The notes beneath the pieces were generated by a model that searched no databases, was not told the origin of the DNA, and saw only the letters and a program-made list of their open reading frames with translations. Shown piece by piece: positions 44,502 through 54,272 of a DNA stretch of 64,000 bases. The stretch covers positions 1 through 64,000 of the forward strand of contig JAFUNS010000002.1 in assembly GCA_017472925.1 (NCBI GenBank), in the 5' to 3' direction. A program made the translations under genes and the position numbers. Each line of letters begins with the position of its first letter. The first letter of the stretch is position 1. The DNA is from Bacteroides sp. Lineage in GTDB: Bacteria > Bacteroidota > Bacteroidia > Bacteroidales > Bacteroidaceae.

Positions 44502-45056
44502 TTATTTCTTGAAATAACGGTTGTACAAGCCTTCGAATCCCTTACCGTGACGAGCTTCATCCTTAGCCATTTCATGAACTGTATCGTGGATGGCATCCAA
44601 ATTCAACTGCTTTGCACGTGTAGCAATGCGCTTCTTGTCTTCACAAGCACCACATTCAGCATTCATACGCTTTTCTACATTAGTCTTGGTATCCCAAACT
44701 ACATCACCCAAAAGTTCAGCAAACTTAGCAGCATGTTCAGCTTCTTCCCATGCATAACGCTTGAATGCTTCTGCAATTTCTGGATAACCTTCACGGTCGG
44801 CCTGACGGCTCATAGCCAAATACATACCTACTTCAGTACATTCACCCATGAAGTGGTTGTTCAAGTCCTTGATCATTTCATCGTCACAACCCTTAGCAAC
44901 ACCAATCACATGTTCATCAGCAAATTGCAAACCACCTTCAGTTTCTTCCATTTCTTTGAACTTGCTGGCAGGTACTTTACACAACGGACACTTTTCAGGA
45001 GCAGCATCACCTTCATGAATGTAACCACAAACTGTACAAATAAACTTCTTAGCCAT
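44502..45056 (-). CDS. rbr: Rubrerythrin with N-terminal rubredoxin domain
   Basis: A 184-residue peroxide-reducing non-haem iron protein. The rubredoxin domain comes first ([11 protein letters not shown] and CPLCKVP, residues 7-28), followed by the diiron four-helix bundle with [28 protein letters not shown], and [20 protein letters not shown]. This is the reverse-rubrerythrin order, rather than the C-terminal rubredoxin of the classical protein. It scavenges hydrogen peroxide in anaerobes. Located 57 bases downstream of perR on the same strand, so likely co-regulated by it. Confidence 0.95.
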   Translation of the reverse strand: MAKKFICTVCGYIHEGDAAPEKCPLCKVPASKFKEMEETEGGLQFADEHVIGVAKGCDDEMIKDLNNHFMGECTEVGMYLAMSRQADREGYPEIAEAFKRYAWEEAEHAAKFAELLGDVVWDTKTNVEKRMNAECGACEDKKRIATRAKQLNLDAIHDTVHEMAKDEARHGKGFEGLYNRYFKK

Positions 45057-45113
45057 AATCTTAATCTTTAAATAGTTATTAGTTAGTTATTATTATAAAT
45101 TCTTTCAAACAGA

Positions 45114-45527
45114 CTATTCTTCCTCAGCTGCACACGATGGACAAATCCCTTTATAGTACTGATGAATTTCTTGCACTGCAAATCCATTCATATTGAATTG
45201 TTCCATCCGTTCTTCTTCCTGAGCTGCAGGCAAATCATAAATCTTATTGCATTTTTTACAAAGGAAATGTGCATGTAGACTTACATCACCATCGTAATTC
45301 ACATTGCGTTCATCTATCGTAAGCATTTGTGCAGCCCCATGCTCTACAAACAATTTCAGTGTATTATAGACTGTTGTTTTCGATAGCGTAGGTATATCAT
45401 CACACAATGCCAAATATATATCTTCTATAGAGGGGTGAGTGCGATGCTCTAACAAGTAATCCATAATAGCTATACGCTGTACAGACGGCTTCACACCATA
45501 ACTTAATAAGTAATCATACGTTTTCAT
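45114..45527 (-). CDS. perR: Fur-family transcriptional repressor, PerR type
   Basis: A 137-residue metalloregulator. The N-terminal winged helix (YGVKPSVQRIAIMDYLLEHRTHPS ... LSKTTVYNTLKLF) is followed by a dimer/metal domain with HAHFLCKKCNKIYD and a C-terminal CPSC pair, giving the two CxxC of a structural zinc site. Being next to rubrerythrin and having a perfect 7-1-7 box in its leader suggests PerR-like peroxide sensing and autoregulation; an iron- or zinc-sensing Fur cannot be excluded. Start MKTYDYLL is the only good one. Confidence 0.9.
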   Translation of the reverse strand: MKTYDYLLSYGVKPSVQRIAIMDYLLEHRTHPSIEDIYLALCDDIPTLSKTTVYNTLKLFVEHGAAQMLTIDERNVNYDGDVSLHAHFLCKKCNKIYDLPAAQEEERMEQFNMNGFAVQEIHQYYKGICPSCAAEEE

Positions 45528-45546
45528 TTATACCTCTCTTTTAAAT

Positions 45547-45583
45547 TTGTAATAATTACAATTAGATTTCACTTGCAAAGATA
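45547..45583 (-). promoter_or_regulatory. PerR-type box and -7 element of perR
   Basis: TTGTAAT, one base, ATTACAA (45547-45561) is a perfect 7-1-7 dyad like the Fur/PerR consensus. TATCTTTG on the minus strand (45576-45583) is the -7 element, so the box lies at about +8 to +22, suited to repression. An identical box lies at 63103-63117. Confidence 0.75.
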
Positions 45584-45714
45584 GATACTTTTTAGGAACC
45601 AGCAAATATTTTACTTCTTTTTTTATTTTTTTCTCGCTAATTCCCGAATATAAACACAGGAATGATTATTTTTGCATCATCATTATATACCCCAATTATT
45701 ATATAATAAAGCGT

Positions 45715-47640
45715 ATGAAATATGGTTTTGTAAAAGTAGCGGCAGCCATTCCTCAAGTAAAGGTAGCCGATTGTAAATTCAATGCCCAGCAAATTGATAC
45801 TTTGATTGCCATTGCCGACGGCAAAGGAGTTCAAATAGTTGTCTTCCCAGAGCTTTGTATTACAGGTTACACGTGTGCCGACCTATTTGGACATTCACTT
45901 CTTTTGGAAGAGGCAGAAATGGCACTTATGCAAATCATGAACAATACCCGCCAAATGGACATCATTTCTATTGTGGGAATGCCAATCAGCATGAATTCCA
46001 TGTTAATGAATTGTGCTGTAGTTATCCAACGCGGGAAAATTTTAGGGATAGTACCCAAAACATACTTACCTAATTATAAGGAGTTTTATGAACAACGTTG
46101 GTTTGCCTCATCCAAGAACTTGTCGGATAATACCATACACCTTTGTGGACAAACCGTACCTTATGGCTCAAATCTGTTGTTCGATACATCCGACACGTGT
46201 TTTGGTATTGAAATATGCGAGGATGTCTGGGCTCCTATACCCCCCAGTTCGTCATTGGCTCTGAAAGGGGCAGAAATCATCTTCAATCTATCGGCTGATA
46301 ATGAAAGTATAGGCAAATATTTTTATTTACGTTCATTACTCGCACAACAATCGGCACGTTGTATTGCTGGATATGTATTCAGTTCTTGCGGATTTGGTGA
46401 ATCAACAACCGATGTCGTTTTTGATGGCAAGGGACTTATTTATGAAAATGGTACACTCCTAGCCGAAAGCGAACGTTTTTCTTTAAAGGAACAATTGATT
46501 ATCAGCGAAATAGATATAGAACGCATCCGCAACGAAAGAAGAACAAACACCACTTTTGCGACAAACATAGCTCATAATTCCAATAAAGAAGCCATACATG
46601 TCGCTACAGAACTTGTCAATCCACGTGAAACGATATTGACACGTACCATCGAAGCCCATCCGTTTGTACCAAAAGGTGAAGAACTGAACAAGCGTTGCGA
46701 AGAAATATTTGCCATTCAGGTAGCCGGACTTGCCAAACGATTGGTACACACCAATTCTAAAACAGTGGTGGTAGGTATTTCAGGAGGATTAGACTCTACA
46801 TTAGCTTTATTAGTCTGTGCCAAGACATTCGACAAGCTTGAATTTCCTCGAAAAGGTATTATTGGTATTACCATGCCAGGCTTTGGTACTACCGACCGGA
46901 CCTATAACAATGCTTTGCACCTGATGTCTTCATTGGGCATAACTATCAAGGAAATCAGCATCAAAGAAGCATGTATACAGCATTTTAAAGATATTGAGCA
47001 TGACATGACTGTACACGATGTGACTTACGAAAACAGTCAGGCACGTGAACGTACTCAAATCTTAATGGACTATGCAAATAAAGTAGGAGCATTGGTGATA
47101 GGTACAGGCGACTTATCAGAATTGGCATTGGGATGGGCCACTTACAACGGTGACCATATGTCCATGTATGGAGTAAACGGCAGCATTCCAAAAACATTAG
47201 TCAAATATTTGGTAAACTGGGTAGCTTTGAACGGAGTAGATTACGAGTCACGTAACACCTTATTGGATATTGTAGATACCCCCATCAGTCCCGAATTAAT
47301 TCCAGCCGACGAACAAGGCAACATCAAGCAAAAGACCGAAGATCTTGTCGGACCGTATGAACTGCATGATTTCTTCTTGTATCAGTTCTTACGTTTCGGC
47401 TTCCGTCCTTCGAAAATATTTTATTTGGCAGGCATTGCCTTCCGTGGAGTGTACGATGAAGACACCATCAAGAAATGGCTTACTACTTTCTGTCGCCGAT
47501 TCTTCCAACAACAGTTCAAACGTTCTTGTTTGCCCGATGGTCCGAAAGTGGGTTCCGTTTCACTCAGTCCACGAGGCGACTGGCGCATGCCAAGCGATGC
47601 CAGTGCTACACTTTGGTTGAAAGAGTGTGAAGAATTATAA
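45715..47640 (+). CDS. nadE: Glutamine-dependent NAD synthetase
   Basis: A 641-residue two-domain enzyme. The N-terminal nitrilase-like glutaminase (about 1-270) shows FPELCITGYTCADLF (Glu), PKTYLPNYKEFYEQRWF (Lys) and FGIEICEDVWAP (Cys); the C-terminal synthetase (about 310-641) has the PP-loop GISGGLDSTLALLV and GTGDLSELALGWATYNGD. It amidates nicotinate adenine dinucleotide to NAD. All catalytic residues are present. nadC lies 6 kb away. A TATTTTTG -7 element lies about 45 bases upstream. Confidence 0.97.
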   Translation: MKYGFVKVAAAIPQVKVADCKFNAQQIDTLIAIADGKGVQIVVFPELCITGYTCADLFGHSLLLEEAEMALMQIMNNTRQMDIISIVGMPISMNSMLMNCAVVIQRGKILGIVPKTYLPNYKEFYEQRWFASSKNLSDNTIHLCGQTVPYGSNLLFDTSDTCFGIEICEDVWAPIPPSSSLALKGAEIIFNLSADNESIGKYFYLRSLLAQQSARCIAGYVFSSCGFGESTTDVVFDGKGLIYENGTLLAESERFSLKEQLIISEIDIERIRNERRTNTTFATNIAHNSNKEAIHVATELVNPRETILTRTIEAHPFVPKGEELNKRCEEIFAIQVAGLAKRLVHTNSKTVVVGISGGLDSTLALLVCAKTFDKLEFPRKGIIGITMPGFGTTDRTYNNALHLMSSLGITIKEISIKEACIQHFKDIEHDMTVHDVTYENSQARERTQILMDYANKVGALVIGTGDLSELALGWATYNGDHMSMYGVNGSIPKTLVKYLVNWVALNGVDYESRNTLLDIVDTPISPELIPADEQGNIKQKTEDLVGPYELHDFFLYQFLRFGFRPSKIFYLAGIAFRGVYDEDTIKKWLTTFCRRFFQQQFKRSCLPDGPKVGSVSLSPRGDWRMPSDASATLWLKECEEL

Positions 47641-47643
47641 AAT

Positions 47644-47675
47644 AATGTGGGTGTGTCGAAATGCACACCCACATT
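47644..47675. terminator. Bidirectional terminator between nadE and the his operon
   Basis: AATGTGGGTGTG (47644-47655) pairs with CACACCCACATT (47664-47675) around TCGAAATG. It is the same type as the recA terminator. Confidence 0.85.
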
Positions 47676-47676
47676 G

Positions 47677-48798
47677 TTATAAGCTGCCTTTACTGGAAGG
47701 TACTTCAAAATGATAGATATCTCTTCGCACCGCCATTTTGATAGCACGTGCCAATGCCTTGAATATTCCTTCTATCTTATGATGTTCGTTCTGTCCTTCA
47801 GCCTTAATATTCAAATTCATACGGGCTGCATCACTAAGTGACTTGAAGAAATGCAGGAACATTTCTGTTGGCATTTCTCCTATCTTCTCACGTTTGAATT
47901 CAGCATCCCACACCAACCAAGGACGGCCTCCGAAGTCTAAGGCTACTTGACAAAGGCAATCATCCATTGGCAAACAATAACCGTAACGTTCAATGCCACG
48001 CTTGTCTCCTAATGCTATACCTATACATTCTCCTAAAGCAATGGCCGTATCTTCAATAGTGTGATGTTCATCCACATTCAAATCGCCTTTTACTTGTATA
48101 GTTAAATCCAGATTACCATGTTTGCCAATCTGCTCCAACATATGATCAAAGAATCCTAATCCTGTAGCAATATTACACTTTCCACTTCCATCCAAGTCCA
48201 CCTTTATATATATATCCGTTTCCTTGGTGGTACGCTGCACCTCGGCTACCCGTTCACCGGCAAAAAGGAATTCGGCAATACGGTCCCAATCCTTAGTAGC
48301 CAACACACAATAATCTTCCAATCCTTTATCCGTTAGAGACGATTTGTCATCTTGTAACAAAATGGCTTTACATCCCAAATTCTTGGCTAATTCTACATCG
48401 GTATATCGGTCACCAATCACAAAACTTCCTGGCAAGTCGTATATCGGATTATTCAGATATTTGCCCAACATTCCGGTACGTGGCTTACGGGTAGGTGCAT
48501 TATCTTCCGGGAAACTTCGGTCAATAAATATTTCATCAAAAGTTATACCTTCATTAGCCAAAGTCTGCATTACTAAATTATGTACCGGCCAAAAAGTTTC
48601 TTCTGGAAAGGAAGACGTTCCCAATCCGTCCTGATTGGTTACCATAGCAAACTCAAAATCCAATTTACTGCGGATAAATCCCAAATTACGGAATACTTTC
48701 GGTACAAACTCCAATTTCTCGAATGAGTCAAGCTGATAATCAACCGGTGGTTCCACCACCAATGTACCATCACGATCTATAAACAAAACTTTCTTCAT
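47677..48798 (-). CDS. hisB: Bifunctional histidinol-phosphatase / imidazoleglycerol-phosphate dehydratase
   Basis: A 373-residue fusion. The N-terminal HAD phosphatase (about 1-165) has [15 protein letters not shown] and [14 protein letters not shown]; the C-terminal dehydratase (about 180-373) has [33 protein letters not shown] and [16 protein letters not shown], the double-histidine metal sites. It carries out steps 6 and 8 of histidine synthesis, as in E. coli. Start at 48798 overlaps hisC as ATGA; an ATG two codons upstream (48804) is possible. Last gene of the operon. Confidence 0.95.
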   Translation of the reverse strand: MKKVLFIDRDGTLVVEPPVDYQLDSFEKLEFVPKVFRNLGFIRSKLDFEFAMVTNQDGLGTSSFPEETFWPVHNLVMQTLANEGITFDEIFIDRSFPEDNAPTRKPRTGMLGKYLNNPIYDLPGSFVIGDRYTDVELAKNLGCKAILLQDDKSSLTDKGLEDYCVLATKDWDRIAEFLFAGERVAEVQRTTKETDIYIKVDLDGSGKCNIATGLGFFDHMLEQIGKHGNLDLTIQVKGDLNVDEHHTIEDTAIALGECIGIALGDKRGIERYGYCLPMDDCLCQVALDFGGRPWLVWDAEFKREKIGEMPTEMFLHFFKSLSDAARMNLNIKAEGQNEHHKIEGIFKALARAIKMAVRRDIYHFEVPSSKGSL

Positions 48799-49832
48799 AC
48801 CCATCCTTTTAAAGCCTCCAATAATGTATCATTTTCTTCGGATGTACCAATAGTAATGCGCAAGCAGTTTCCACAAAGGGCTACATGAGTACGGTTTCGT
48901 ACAATAATCCCTTTACTCACCAAATACTCGTATATTTTCTTGGCATCAGTCACTTTTGTCAAAAAGAAATTGGCATCCGTCGGATAAATAGTTTCACAAC
49001 AAGATAATTTGGAGAACTCGTCCATTAATCGGGTACGTTCCTGCAACAAAATTCTAATCCAATCTTGTACTTTAACAGGGTCTTGCAAAAGAGATATCGC
49101 TTCTTGTTGAGTAAGCAGATTTACATTATAAGGATACTTGATTTTATTAAATAGTCCAATAATCTGAGGACAAGCAAAAGCCATACCCAAACGGATTGCT
49201 GCACATCCCCATGCCTTAGAGAATGTTTGTAGAACTATTAAATTAGGATACTTGTCCAAATCGAGCAAAAATGAACGTTCGGACGAAAAGTCGGCATAAG
49301 CTTCGTCAACAATCACCAACCCGTCAAAGGAGTGAAGCAAAGATTCTATTTCTCCACGACACAAATTGTTCCCGGTAGGATTATTCGGCGAACAAAGGAA
49401 GATAGCTTTAGTATGATCATCCGTAGCAGCCAATAACTTCTCGGCCGAGAACTGATAATGTTCATCAAGCAACACCTTACGGTATTCCACATCATTCACC
49501 TCCGCACATACCTGATACATTCCGTATGTAGGATCAATGGCAACAACATTGTCCACCGATGGAGTACAAAAAGCACGGAACACCAAATCAATGGCTTCAT
49601 CACTACCATTGCCCAGGAATATCTGCTCTTCGCGTACTTGTTTAAGAGGAGAAATCAAACTTTTCAATTCCTTTTGTAACGGATCAGGATAACGGTTGAA
49701 TGGGGCATGATATGGATTTTCATTGGCATCCAAGAATACAGATGCCTCAACTCCACTATATTCATCACGTGCCGAAGAATAAGGTTTCAGTGCCCATACA
49801 TTGGGGCGTGTCAATTCTTTCAATGTTTTCAT
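48795..49832 (-). CDS. hisC: Histidinol-phosphate aminotransferase
   Basis: A 345-residue class II PLP aminotransferase. It shows FLDANENPY at the N-terminus, [26 protein letters not shown] near 150, VDEAYADFS near 175, the PLP lysine in [13 protein letters not shown] near 212, and the C-terminal LRITIG. It makes histidinol phosphate. Both ends overlap the flanking his genes, indicating tight coupling. Confidence 0.95.
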   Translation of the reverse strand: MKTLKELTRPNVWALKPYSSARDEYSGVEASVFLDANENPYHAPFNRYPDPLQKELKSLISPLKQVREEQIFLGNGSDEAIDLVFRAFCTPSVDNVVAIDPTYGMYQVCAEVNDVEYRKVLLDEHYQFSAEKLLAATDDHTKAIFLCSPNNPTGNNLCRGEIESLLHSFDGLVIVDEAYADFSSERSFLLDLDKYPNLIVLQTFSKAWGCAAIRLGMAFACPQIIGLFNKIKYPYNVNLLTQQEAISLLQDPVKVQDWIRILLQERTRLMDEFSKLSCCETIYPTDANFFLTKVTDAKKIYEYLVSKGIIVRNRTHVALCGNCLRITIGTSEENDTLLEALKGWV

Positions 49833-49834
49833 AC

Positions 49835-51118
49835 TCAATTCATCGTTTTAAGTCTGACGGTCACAGCATTCTTATGTGCATCCAACTGCTCGTTTATCGC
49901 CATCACTTCAATGGCCGGTCCTATAGTACACATTCCTTCATGAGTAATTTCCTGAAATGTAATCTTGCGGATGAAACTATCCAAATTCACACCACTATAT
50001 GCCTTGGCATATCCATTGGTAGGTAATGTATGATTAGTACCCGAAGCATAATCGCCCGCACTTTCAGGTGTAAGTGCTCCCAAAAATACTGAACCCGCAT
50101 TCACCACCTTTTCGGCTAATTCCATATAATCTTTCGTTTCAATAATTAAGTGCTCAGGGGCATATTCATTGGTCATCCCAATCGCTTCATCCATATCTTT
50201 TACTAAAATCAACTTACTGTTGGCCAATGATTTTTCGGCTATATCCCGACGAGGTAAAGCCTCCAATTGGTTCATGACTTCCTCTTCAACGTCATCAATC
50301 AACTTCTCTGAAGTAGTGATTAAAACCACCTGACTATCTGCTCCATGTTCAGCTTGTGAAAGCAAATCTGCAGCAACAAAGGCTGGGTTAGCTGTTTCAT
50401 CCGCCAATACCTCAACTTCCGAAGGACCAGCAGGCATGTCTATCGCTACTTCGTGAAGCGATACCTGTTGTTTAGCTGCCATTACATATTGGTTGCCTGG
50501 ACCGAATATTTTATACACCTTAGGAACACTTTCGGTACCATATGCCATGGCACCAATAGCCTGTACTCCACCTATTTTGAATATTTTATTCACTCCAGCC
50601 ACTTGAGCCGCATAAAGAATAGCAGGATTTACCTTCCCTTCCTTATTGGGAGGTGTACAGAGCACGATTTCCTTACAGCCGGCTATCTTAGCCGGAACAG
50701 CCAACATCAGTACAGTAGAGAACAACGGAGCAGTACCGCCCGGTATATAAAGCCCCACCTTCTCGATAGCTACTGCTTTCTGCCAACAAGTCACACCGGG
50801 TACTGTTTCTACCTTATCGCTTTCAAACCGCTGACTGGCATGAAATGAATGGATATTCTTATGTGCCAACAAAACCGCTTCCTTCAATTCGTTGGATACA
50901 TTCTTTTCCGCCTCCATTATTTCGGTTTCGGTTACAGCCAACACGTCAAGCTTTACTTTATCAAAACGTTCTTCATATTCTATTACAGCCTTATCACCTT
51001 CGGCCTTTACTCGATTCAATACTTCATTGACTGTACCACGCAAGGTTTCTACATCCAATACCGGACGCTTCAATATCTCCATCCAATCGGACTTATTCGG
51101 ATAATATATCTTTTTCAT
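49835..51118 (-). CDS. hisD: Histidinol dehydrogenase
   Basis: A 427-residue NAD- and zinc-dependent enzyme that oxidises histidinol to histidine in two steps. [17 protein letters not shown] near 130, [11 protein letters not shown] near 210, [14 protein letters not shown] near 230, [10 protein letters not shown] and NEYAPEHLI are family hallmarks with the Glu/His zinc and catalytic residues. Start at 51118 (ATG) rather than a TTG two codons upstream. Confidence 0.96.
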   Translation of the reverse strand: MKKIYYPNKSDWMEILKRPVLDVETLRGTVNEVLNRVKAEGDKAVIEYEERFDKVKLDVLAVTETEIMEAEKNVSNELKEAVLLAHKNIHSFHASQRFESDKVETVPGVTCWQKAVAIEKVGLYIPGGTAPLFSTVLMLAVPAKIAGCKEIVLCTPPNKEGKVNPAILYAAQVAGVNKIFKIGGVQAIGAMAYGTESVPKVYKIFGPGNQYVMAAKQQVSLHEVAIDMPAGPSEVEVLADETANPAFVAADLLSQAEHGADSQVVLITTSEKLIDDVEEEVMNQLEALPRRDIAEKSLANSKLILVKDMDEAIGMTNEYAPEHLIIETKDYMELAEKVVNAGSVFLGALTPESAGDYASGTNHTLPTNGYAKAYSGVNLDSFIRKITFQEITHEGMCTIGPAIEVMAINEQLDAHKNAVTVRLKTMN

Positions 51119-51149
51119 AATCAACTACCTTTTCGCGCCATTCTACTGA

Positions 51150-52001
51150 TTAAAGAATCATTTTCTCAATTGGAAGCACCAAAATACCCTCTGCTCCCAA
51201 AGACTTCAATTTACCGATAATTTCCCAAAAACATTTCTGGTCAAGTACCGTATGGACAGAACTCCATCCTTCTTGCGCCAATGGCATCACCGTAGGACTC
51301 TTCATACCTGGAAGTACATCAATTATTTCCTTCAGTTTGTCGGTCGGTGCATTCATCAGTACATACTTCTTGTCTTCTGCAGCCTTAACCGCTTCAATTC
51401 GGAACAACAGTTCTTCAAGTATTTCTTTCTTCTCAGCCGAAAGGTTCTTGTTGCCTATCAACAATGCTTCACTCTTCATCACCACTTCCACTTCCTTCAA
51501 GCTGTTGCTTACCAATGTAGAACCAGAACTTACAATGTCAAAAATGGCATCCGCCAAACTGATACCCGGTGCAATCTCCACCGAACCTGTAATGACATGG
51601 ATATCGGTCTTCACTCCATGCTTATCCATATAGTCGCGCAAAATGCCGGGATACGAAGTAGCTATCTTACGACCTTCAAACCATGATAATCCCGGATAAT
51701 CCACATCCTTTGGAATCGCCAATGACAAACGGCATTTACTAAATCCCAAACGACGTACGATTTCTGCATCTTCCTTTCGTTCTACATATTCATTCTCACC
51801 TACTATACCCAAATCGGCCACTCCGTTGGCTACCGACTGAGGAATATCATCATCCCTCAAGAAGAGCACTTCGATAGGGAAATTAGACGCTTGTTCCAAC
51901 AAGATTCTTTTCTTAGGAGAGATTTTAATATCCGCCTCCTGCAACAAGGCCATAGTTTCTTCGAACAAACGGCCTTTGGCTTGTACTGCAATTCTTAGCA
52001 T
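51150..52001 (-). CDS. hisG: ATP phosphoribosyltransferase, long form
   Basis: A 283-residue enzyme that starts histidine synthesis from ATP and PRPP. The N-terminal part begins LRIAVQAKGRLFEETMALL, with GVADLGIVGENEYVE; EIAPGISLADAIFDIVSSGSTL is the PRPP-binding loop. A C-terminal ACT-like regulatory domain (about 215-283) gives the long, HisZ-independent, feedback-inhibited form. First gene of hisGDCB; a leader with four His codons in a row lies upstream. The other his genes (hisA, F, H, I) are not in the window. Confidence 0.96.
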   Translation of the reverse strand: MLRIAVQAKGRLFEETMALLQEADIKISPKKRILLEQASNFPIEVLFLRDDDIPQSVANGVADLGIVGENEYVERKEDAEIVRRLGFSKCRLSLAIPKDVDYPGLSWFEGRKIATSYPGILRDYMDKHGVKTDIHVITGSVEIAPGISLADAIFDIVSSGSTLVSNSLKEVEVVMKSEALLIGNKNLSAEKKEILEELLFRIEAVKAAEDKKYVLMNAPTDKLKEIIDVLPGMKSPTVMPLAQEGWSSVHTVLDQKCFWEIIGKLKSLGAEGILVLPIEKMIL

Positions 52002-52042
52002 AACTATATCTTCTTTCTAATTTATTACCTTTATTAATAAGA

Positions 52043-52105
52043 AAGGCCTACCTCATCGGTAAGCCTTAACCAATATCATTTACTACAACAACATCTCAGC
52101 CCACC
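52043..52105 (-). promoter_or_regulatory. his attenuator: terminator and antiterminator
   Basis: On the minus strand AAGGCTTACC and GGTAGGCCTT (52043-52067) form a 10-bp stem followed by TCTTATT. The upstream GGTGGGC (52099-52105) can instead pair with GCTTACC of that stem, giving a mutually exclusive antiterminator, and TTACC within the leader peptide can pair with GGTGG. Confidence 0.75.
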
Positions 52106-52109
52106 GAGT

Positions 52110-52157
52110 CTATTCGTTAGGGTAATGATGATGATGAATTGTAGATACTCTTTGCAT
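52110..52157 (-). CDS. hisL: Histidine operon leader peptide
   Basis: A 15-codon frame, MQRVSTIHHHHYPNE, with four consecutive His codons, ends just before the attenuator structures and 108 bases upstream of hisG. It starts 24 bases after the predicted promoter -7 element. Ribosome stalling at the His codons when charged tRNA-His is scarce would free the antiterminator and let hisGDCB be transcribed. This is the arrangement of classical his attenuation, although the peptide itself differs from the enterobacterial one with seven His. Confidence 0.82.
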   Translation of the reverse strand: MQRVSTIHHHHYPNE

Positions 52158-52180
52158 ATAACACTCATTTTAATTCACGA

Positions 52181-52212
52181 CAAAAGTAAAGCAAGCAAAC
52201 GATATATGCAAA
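52181..52212 (-). promoter_or_regulatory. Promoter of the his operon
   Basis: On the minus strand TTTG (52209-52212), 20 bases and TACTTTTG (52181-52188) match the Bacteroidales consensus. The start is near 52174, upstream of the leader peptide. Confidence 0.75.
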
Positions 52213-52262
52213 TAATTATCATGAAATATTCAATTTTTCTTTCATTTTAACGGAAATCCGTC

Positions 52263-52562
52263 TTAAAACTCATAATCTGCACAAGCGCGATCGGCTTTAG
52301 CATCTTTCAAAATACCGGCAGCAGCCACATGATCGGGATGAGCCGCATACAGTTTCACATCGTCCAACGTATCGAATTCGCTTTCCAGACAGATATCCCA
52401 TTGCTCGGCTTCGTTCATGTTCAACCCTACAAAAACCTTGCGTATTACCTCTATCTTTTCGGGCAATGCTTCGATGGCAGCCTTGAAACGATTCATCACC
52501 TCACACTTTTCTTCCTTAGAAAGTGTATCTTTCAGTTTAAATAAAACAATATGCTTGACCAT
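52263..52562 (-). CDS. Dabb-family (stress-responsive A/B barrel) protein
   Basis: A 99-residue cytosolic protein with the ferredoxin-like alpha/beta barrel pattern: VKHIVLFKLKDTLSKEE, NRFKAAIEALPEKIEVIRKVFVGLN, WDICLESEFDTLDDVKLYAAHPDHVAAAG. The HPDHV segment is typical. Members are small dimers, some with oxidative-stress roles or enzymatic ones; the role here is unknown. Its promoter overlaps that of mltF. Confidence 0.88.
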   Translation of the reverse strand: MVKHIVLFKLKDTLSKEEKCEVMNRFKAAIEALPEKIEVIRKVFVGLNMNEAEQWDICLESEFDTLDDVKLYAAHPDHVAAAGILKDAKADRACADYEF

Positions 52563-52565
52563 AAA

Positions 52566-52632
52566 TTTGATATTTAATTAATTTGTTCTACTTTTGGGTG
52601 CAAAAGTAATTATTTCGGCACAATGAAACAAA
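52566..52632. promoter_or_regulatory. Interlocked divergent promoters of the Dabb gene and mltF
   Basis: Plus: TTTG (52566-52569), 19 bases, TACTTTTG (52589-52596), driving mltF. Minus: TTTG (52629-52632), 20 bases, TACTTTTG (52601-52608), driving the Dabb gene. The two -7 elements face each other only four bases apart, and the minus -33 lies in the first codons of mltF. Confidence 0.7.
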
Positions 52633-53999
52633 TCTATTTCTGGATACTTGCCTGTATCAGTCTGTTGGGATGTGGATACAACCAACCATCCAATGGCTTG
52701 GAAGATTATGACCTTCCACAAATGAAGGACAGCGGTGTACTGGTTGCACTGACTCTGAACAGTTCCATTTCTTATTTCGATTATCGGGGAGAACCGATGG
52801 GATTCCAATACGAACTGGCCGAACAGTTTGCCCGTTCGCAAGGTTTGAAATTGGAAATCAAGACGGCTACAGACGCTTACGACCTGACACATAAGCTGCT
52901 AACCGGTGAAGGAGATTTGATAGCCTACCCGCTTCCCATCATTAAAGAATTCAAAGACAGCGTATTGTTTTGTGGAGAAGACATCATAACCCATCAAGTA
53001 TTGGTTCAACGTAACGGACGGAAAACGCCCCCACTTACCAATGTAACCCAATTGGTAGGAAAGGAAGTATACGCCAAACCCGGTAAATATTTGAACAGAC
53101 TCATTAATTTGGACAAAGAATTGGGAGGAGGCATCCTAATCCGCGAAGTAACCAACGACAGTATCAGTACCGAAGACCTGATAGCCAAAGTAGCCGGAGG
53201 TGAAATAGAGTATGCCGTATGCGACAACGATTTAGCCCGTCTGAACAAAACCTATTATCCTCAGCTGAACATCAACCTGGCTATCAGCTTTGACCAACGT
53301 GCATCATGGGCCGTACGAAAGGGTTCTCCCCTATTGGCAGAAACCGTGAACCAATGGCACAATGAAAATCTTACTTCACCTGCCTACCGAGCCAGTACCA
53401 AGCGCTATTTCGAAATCAGCAAGCGCACTCCCCAAGGTTCTATCCTTTCCATAAAGGACGGAAAGATTTCCCATTTCGATGACCTGTTCAAGAAATATGC
53501 AGCCGAAATAGGTTGGGATTGGCGACTATTAGCTTCATTAGCCTTTACCGAATCCAATTTCGATACCACAGCCGTATCGTGGGCCGGTGCCAAAGGCCTG
53601 ATGCAACTCATGCCCCGTACAGCCCGTGCCATGGGAGTACCCGAAGGAAAAGAACAAAATCCCGAAGAAAGTGTAAAAGCCGCCACCAAATATTTGGGAC
53701 TGACTGCCCGCTCGTTCAGTAAGATAGAAGACCCGAACGAACGCATCAAGTTCACGCTTGCAGCATATAACGGAGGAATTGGCCATGTATTCGATGCCAT
53801 GGCTTTGGCCGAGAAATACGGAAAAAACAAATATGTATGGGATGACAATGTTGCCGATTTCATCTTACTGAAAAGTAATGAAGAGTATTTTAACGATCCT
53901 GTATGCAAGAACGGTTATTTCCGAGGAAGGGAAACCTTCAATTTCGTCAAGGAAATATTGGCCCGTACCGAATTCTATCGGGAGAAAATCAAACCATAG
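52623..53999 (+). CDS. mltF: MltF-like membrane-bound lytic transglycosylase
   Basis: A 458-residue lipoprotein (signal peptide ending LLGC, then GYNQPSN). Residues ~30-265 are a periplasmic solute-binding domain (SBP family 3: GVLVALTLNSSISYFDYRGEPMGF ... DNDLARLNKTYYPQ). The C-terminal ~285-450 is an SLT domain with the catalytic Glu in AFTESNFDTTAVSWAGAKGLMQLMP and AAYNGGIGHV. It cleaves peptidoglycan between MurNAc and GlcNAc; the SBP part may sense muropeptides. Length close to E. coli MltF (518, with a longer tail). Confidence 0.92.
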   Translation: MKQIYFWILACISLLGCGYNQPSNGLEDYDLPQMKDSGVLVALTLNSSISYFDYRGEPMGFQYELAEQFARSQGLKLEIKTATDAYDLTHKLLTGEGDLIAYPLPIIKEFKDSVLFCGEDIITHQVLVQRNGRKTPPLTNVTQLVGKEVYAKPGKYLNRLINLDKELGGGILIREVTNDSISTEDLIAKVAGGEIEYAVCDNDLARLNKTYYPQLNINLAISFDQRASWAVRKGSPLLAETVNQWHNENLTSPAYRASTKRYFEISKRTPQGSILSIKDGKISHFDDLFKKYAAEIGWDWRLLASLAFTESNFDTTAVSWAGAKGLMQLMPRTARAMGVPEGKEQNPEESVKAATKYLGLTARSFSKIEDPNERIKFTLAAYNGGIGHVFDAMALAEKYGKNKYVWDDNVADFILLKSNEEYFNDPVCKNGYFRGRETFNFVKEILARTEFYREKIKP

Positions 54000-54053
54000 T
54001 TCAGGAAAGGCAAAAAAAGTTTCCTTTTTCTTGCATGTTTCGGCAAAACTCCT

Positions 54054-54061
54054 TACCTTTG
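54054..54061 (+). promoter_or_regulatory. -7 element for tRNA-Arg
   Basis: TACCTTTG, followed by C, about 17 bases upstream of the mature tRNA. Confidence 0.6.
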
Positions 54062-54077
54062 CACCGCAATTAAGGAT

Positions 54078-54151
<74 letters not shown>

Positions 54152-54162
54152 CTTATTGATAG

Positions 54163-54195
54163 AAAGTGGATGTGTCAGCGCATCCACTTTTTTTT
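54163..54195 (+). terminator. Terminator of tRNA-Arg
   Basis: AAAGTGGATG (54163-54172) pairs with CATCCACTTT (54181-54190), followed by TTTTT. Confidence 0.85.
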
Positions 54196-54227
54196 ATTAT
54201 TATACCTTAACCTATGAAAAGAAAAAC

Positions 54228-54235
54228 TATCTTTG
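54228..54235 (+). promoter_or_regulatory. -7 element for the GH28 gene
   Basis: TATCTTTG, followed by C, lies 38 bases before the ATG at 54273. Confidence 0.55.
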
Positions 54236-54272
54236 CAAACAGATACTATAAATTCACATAAAATTAAAGCCT

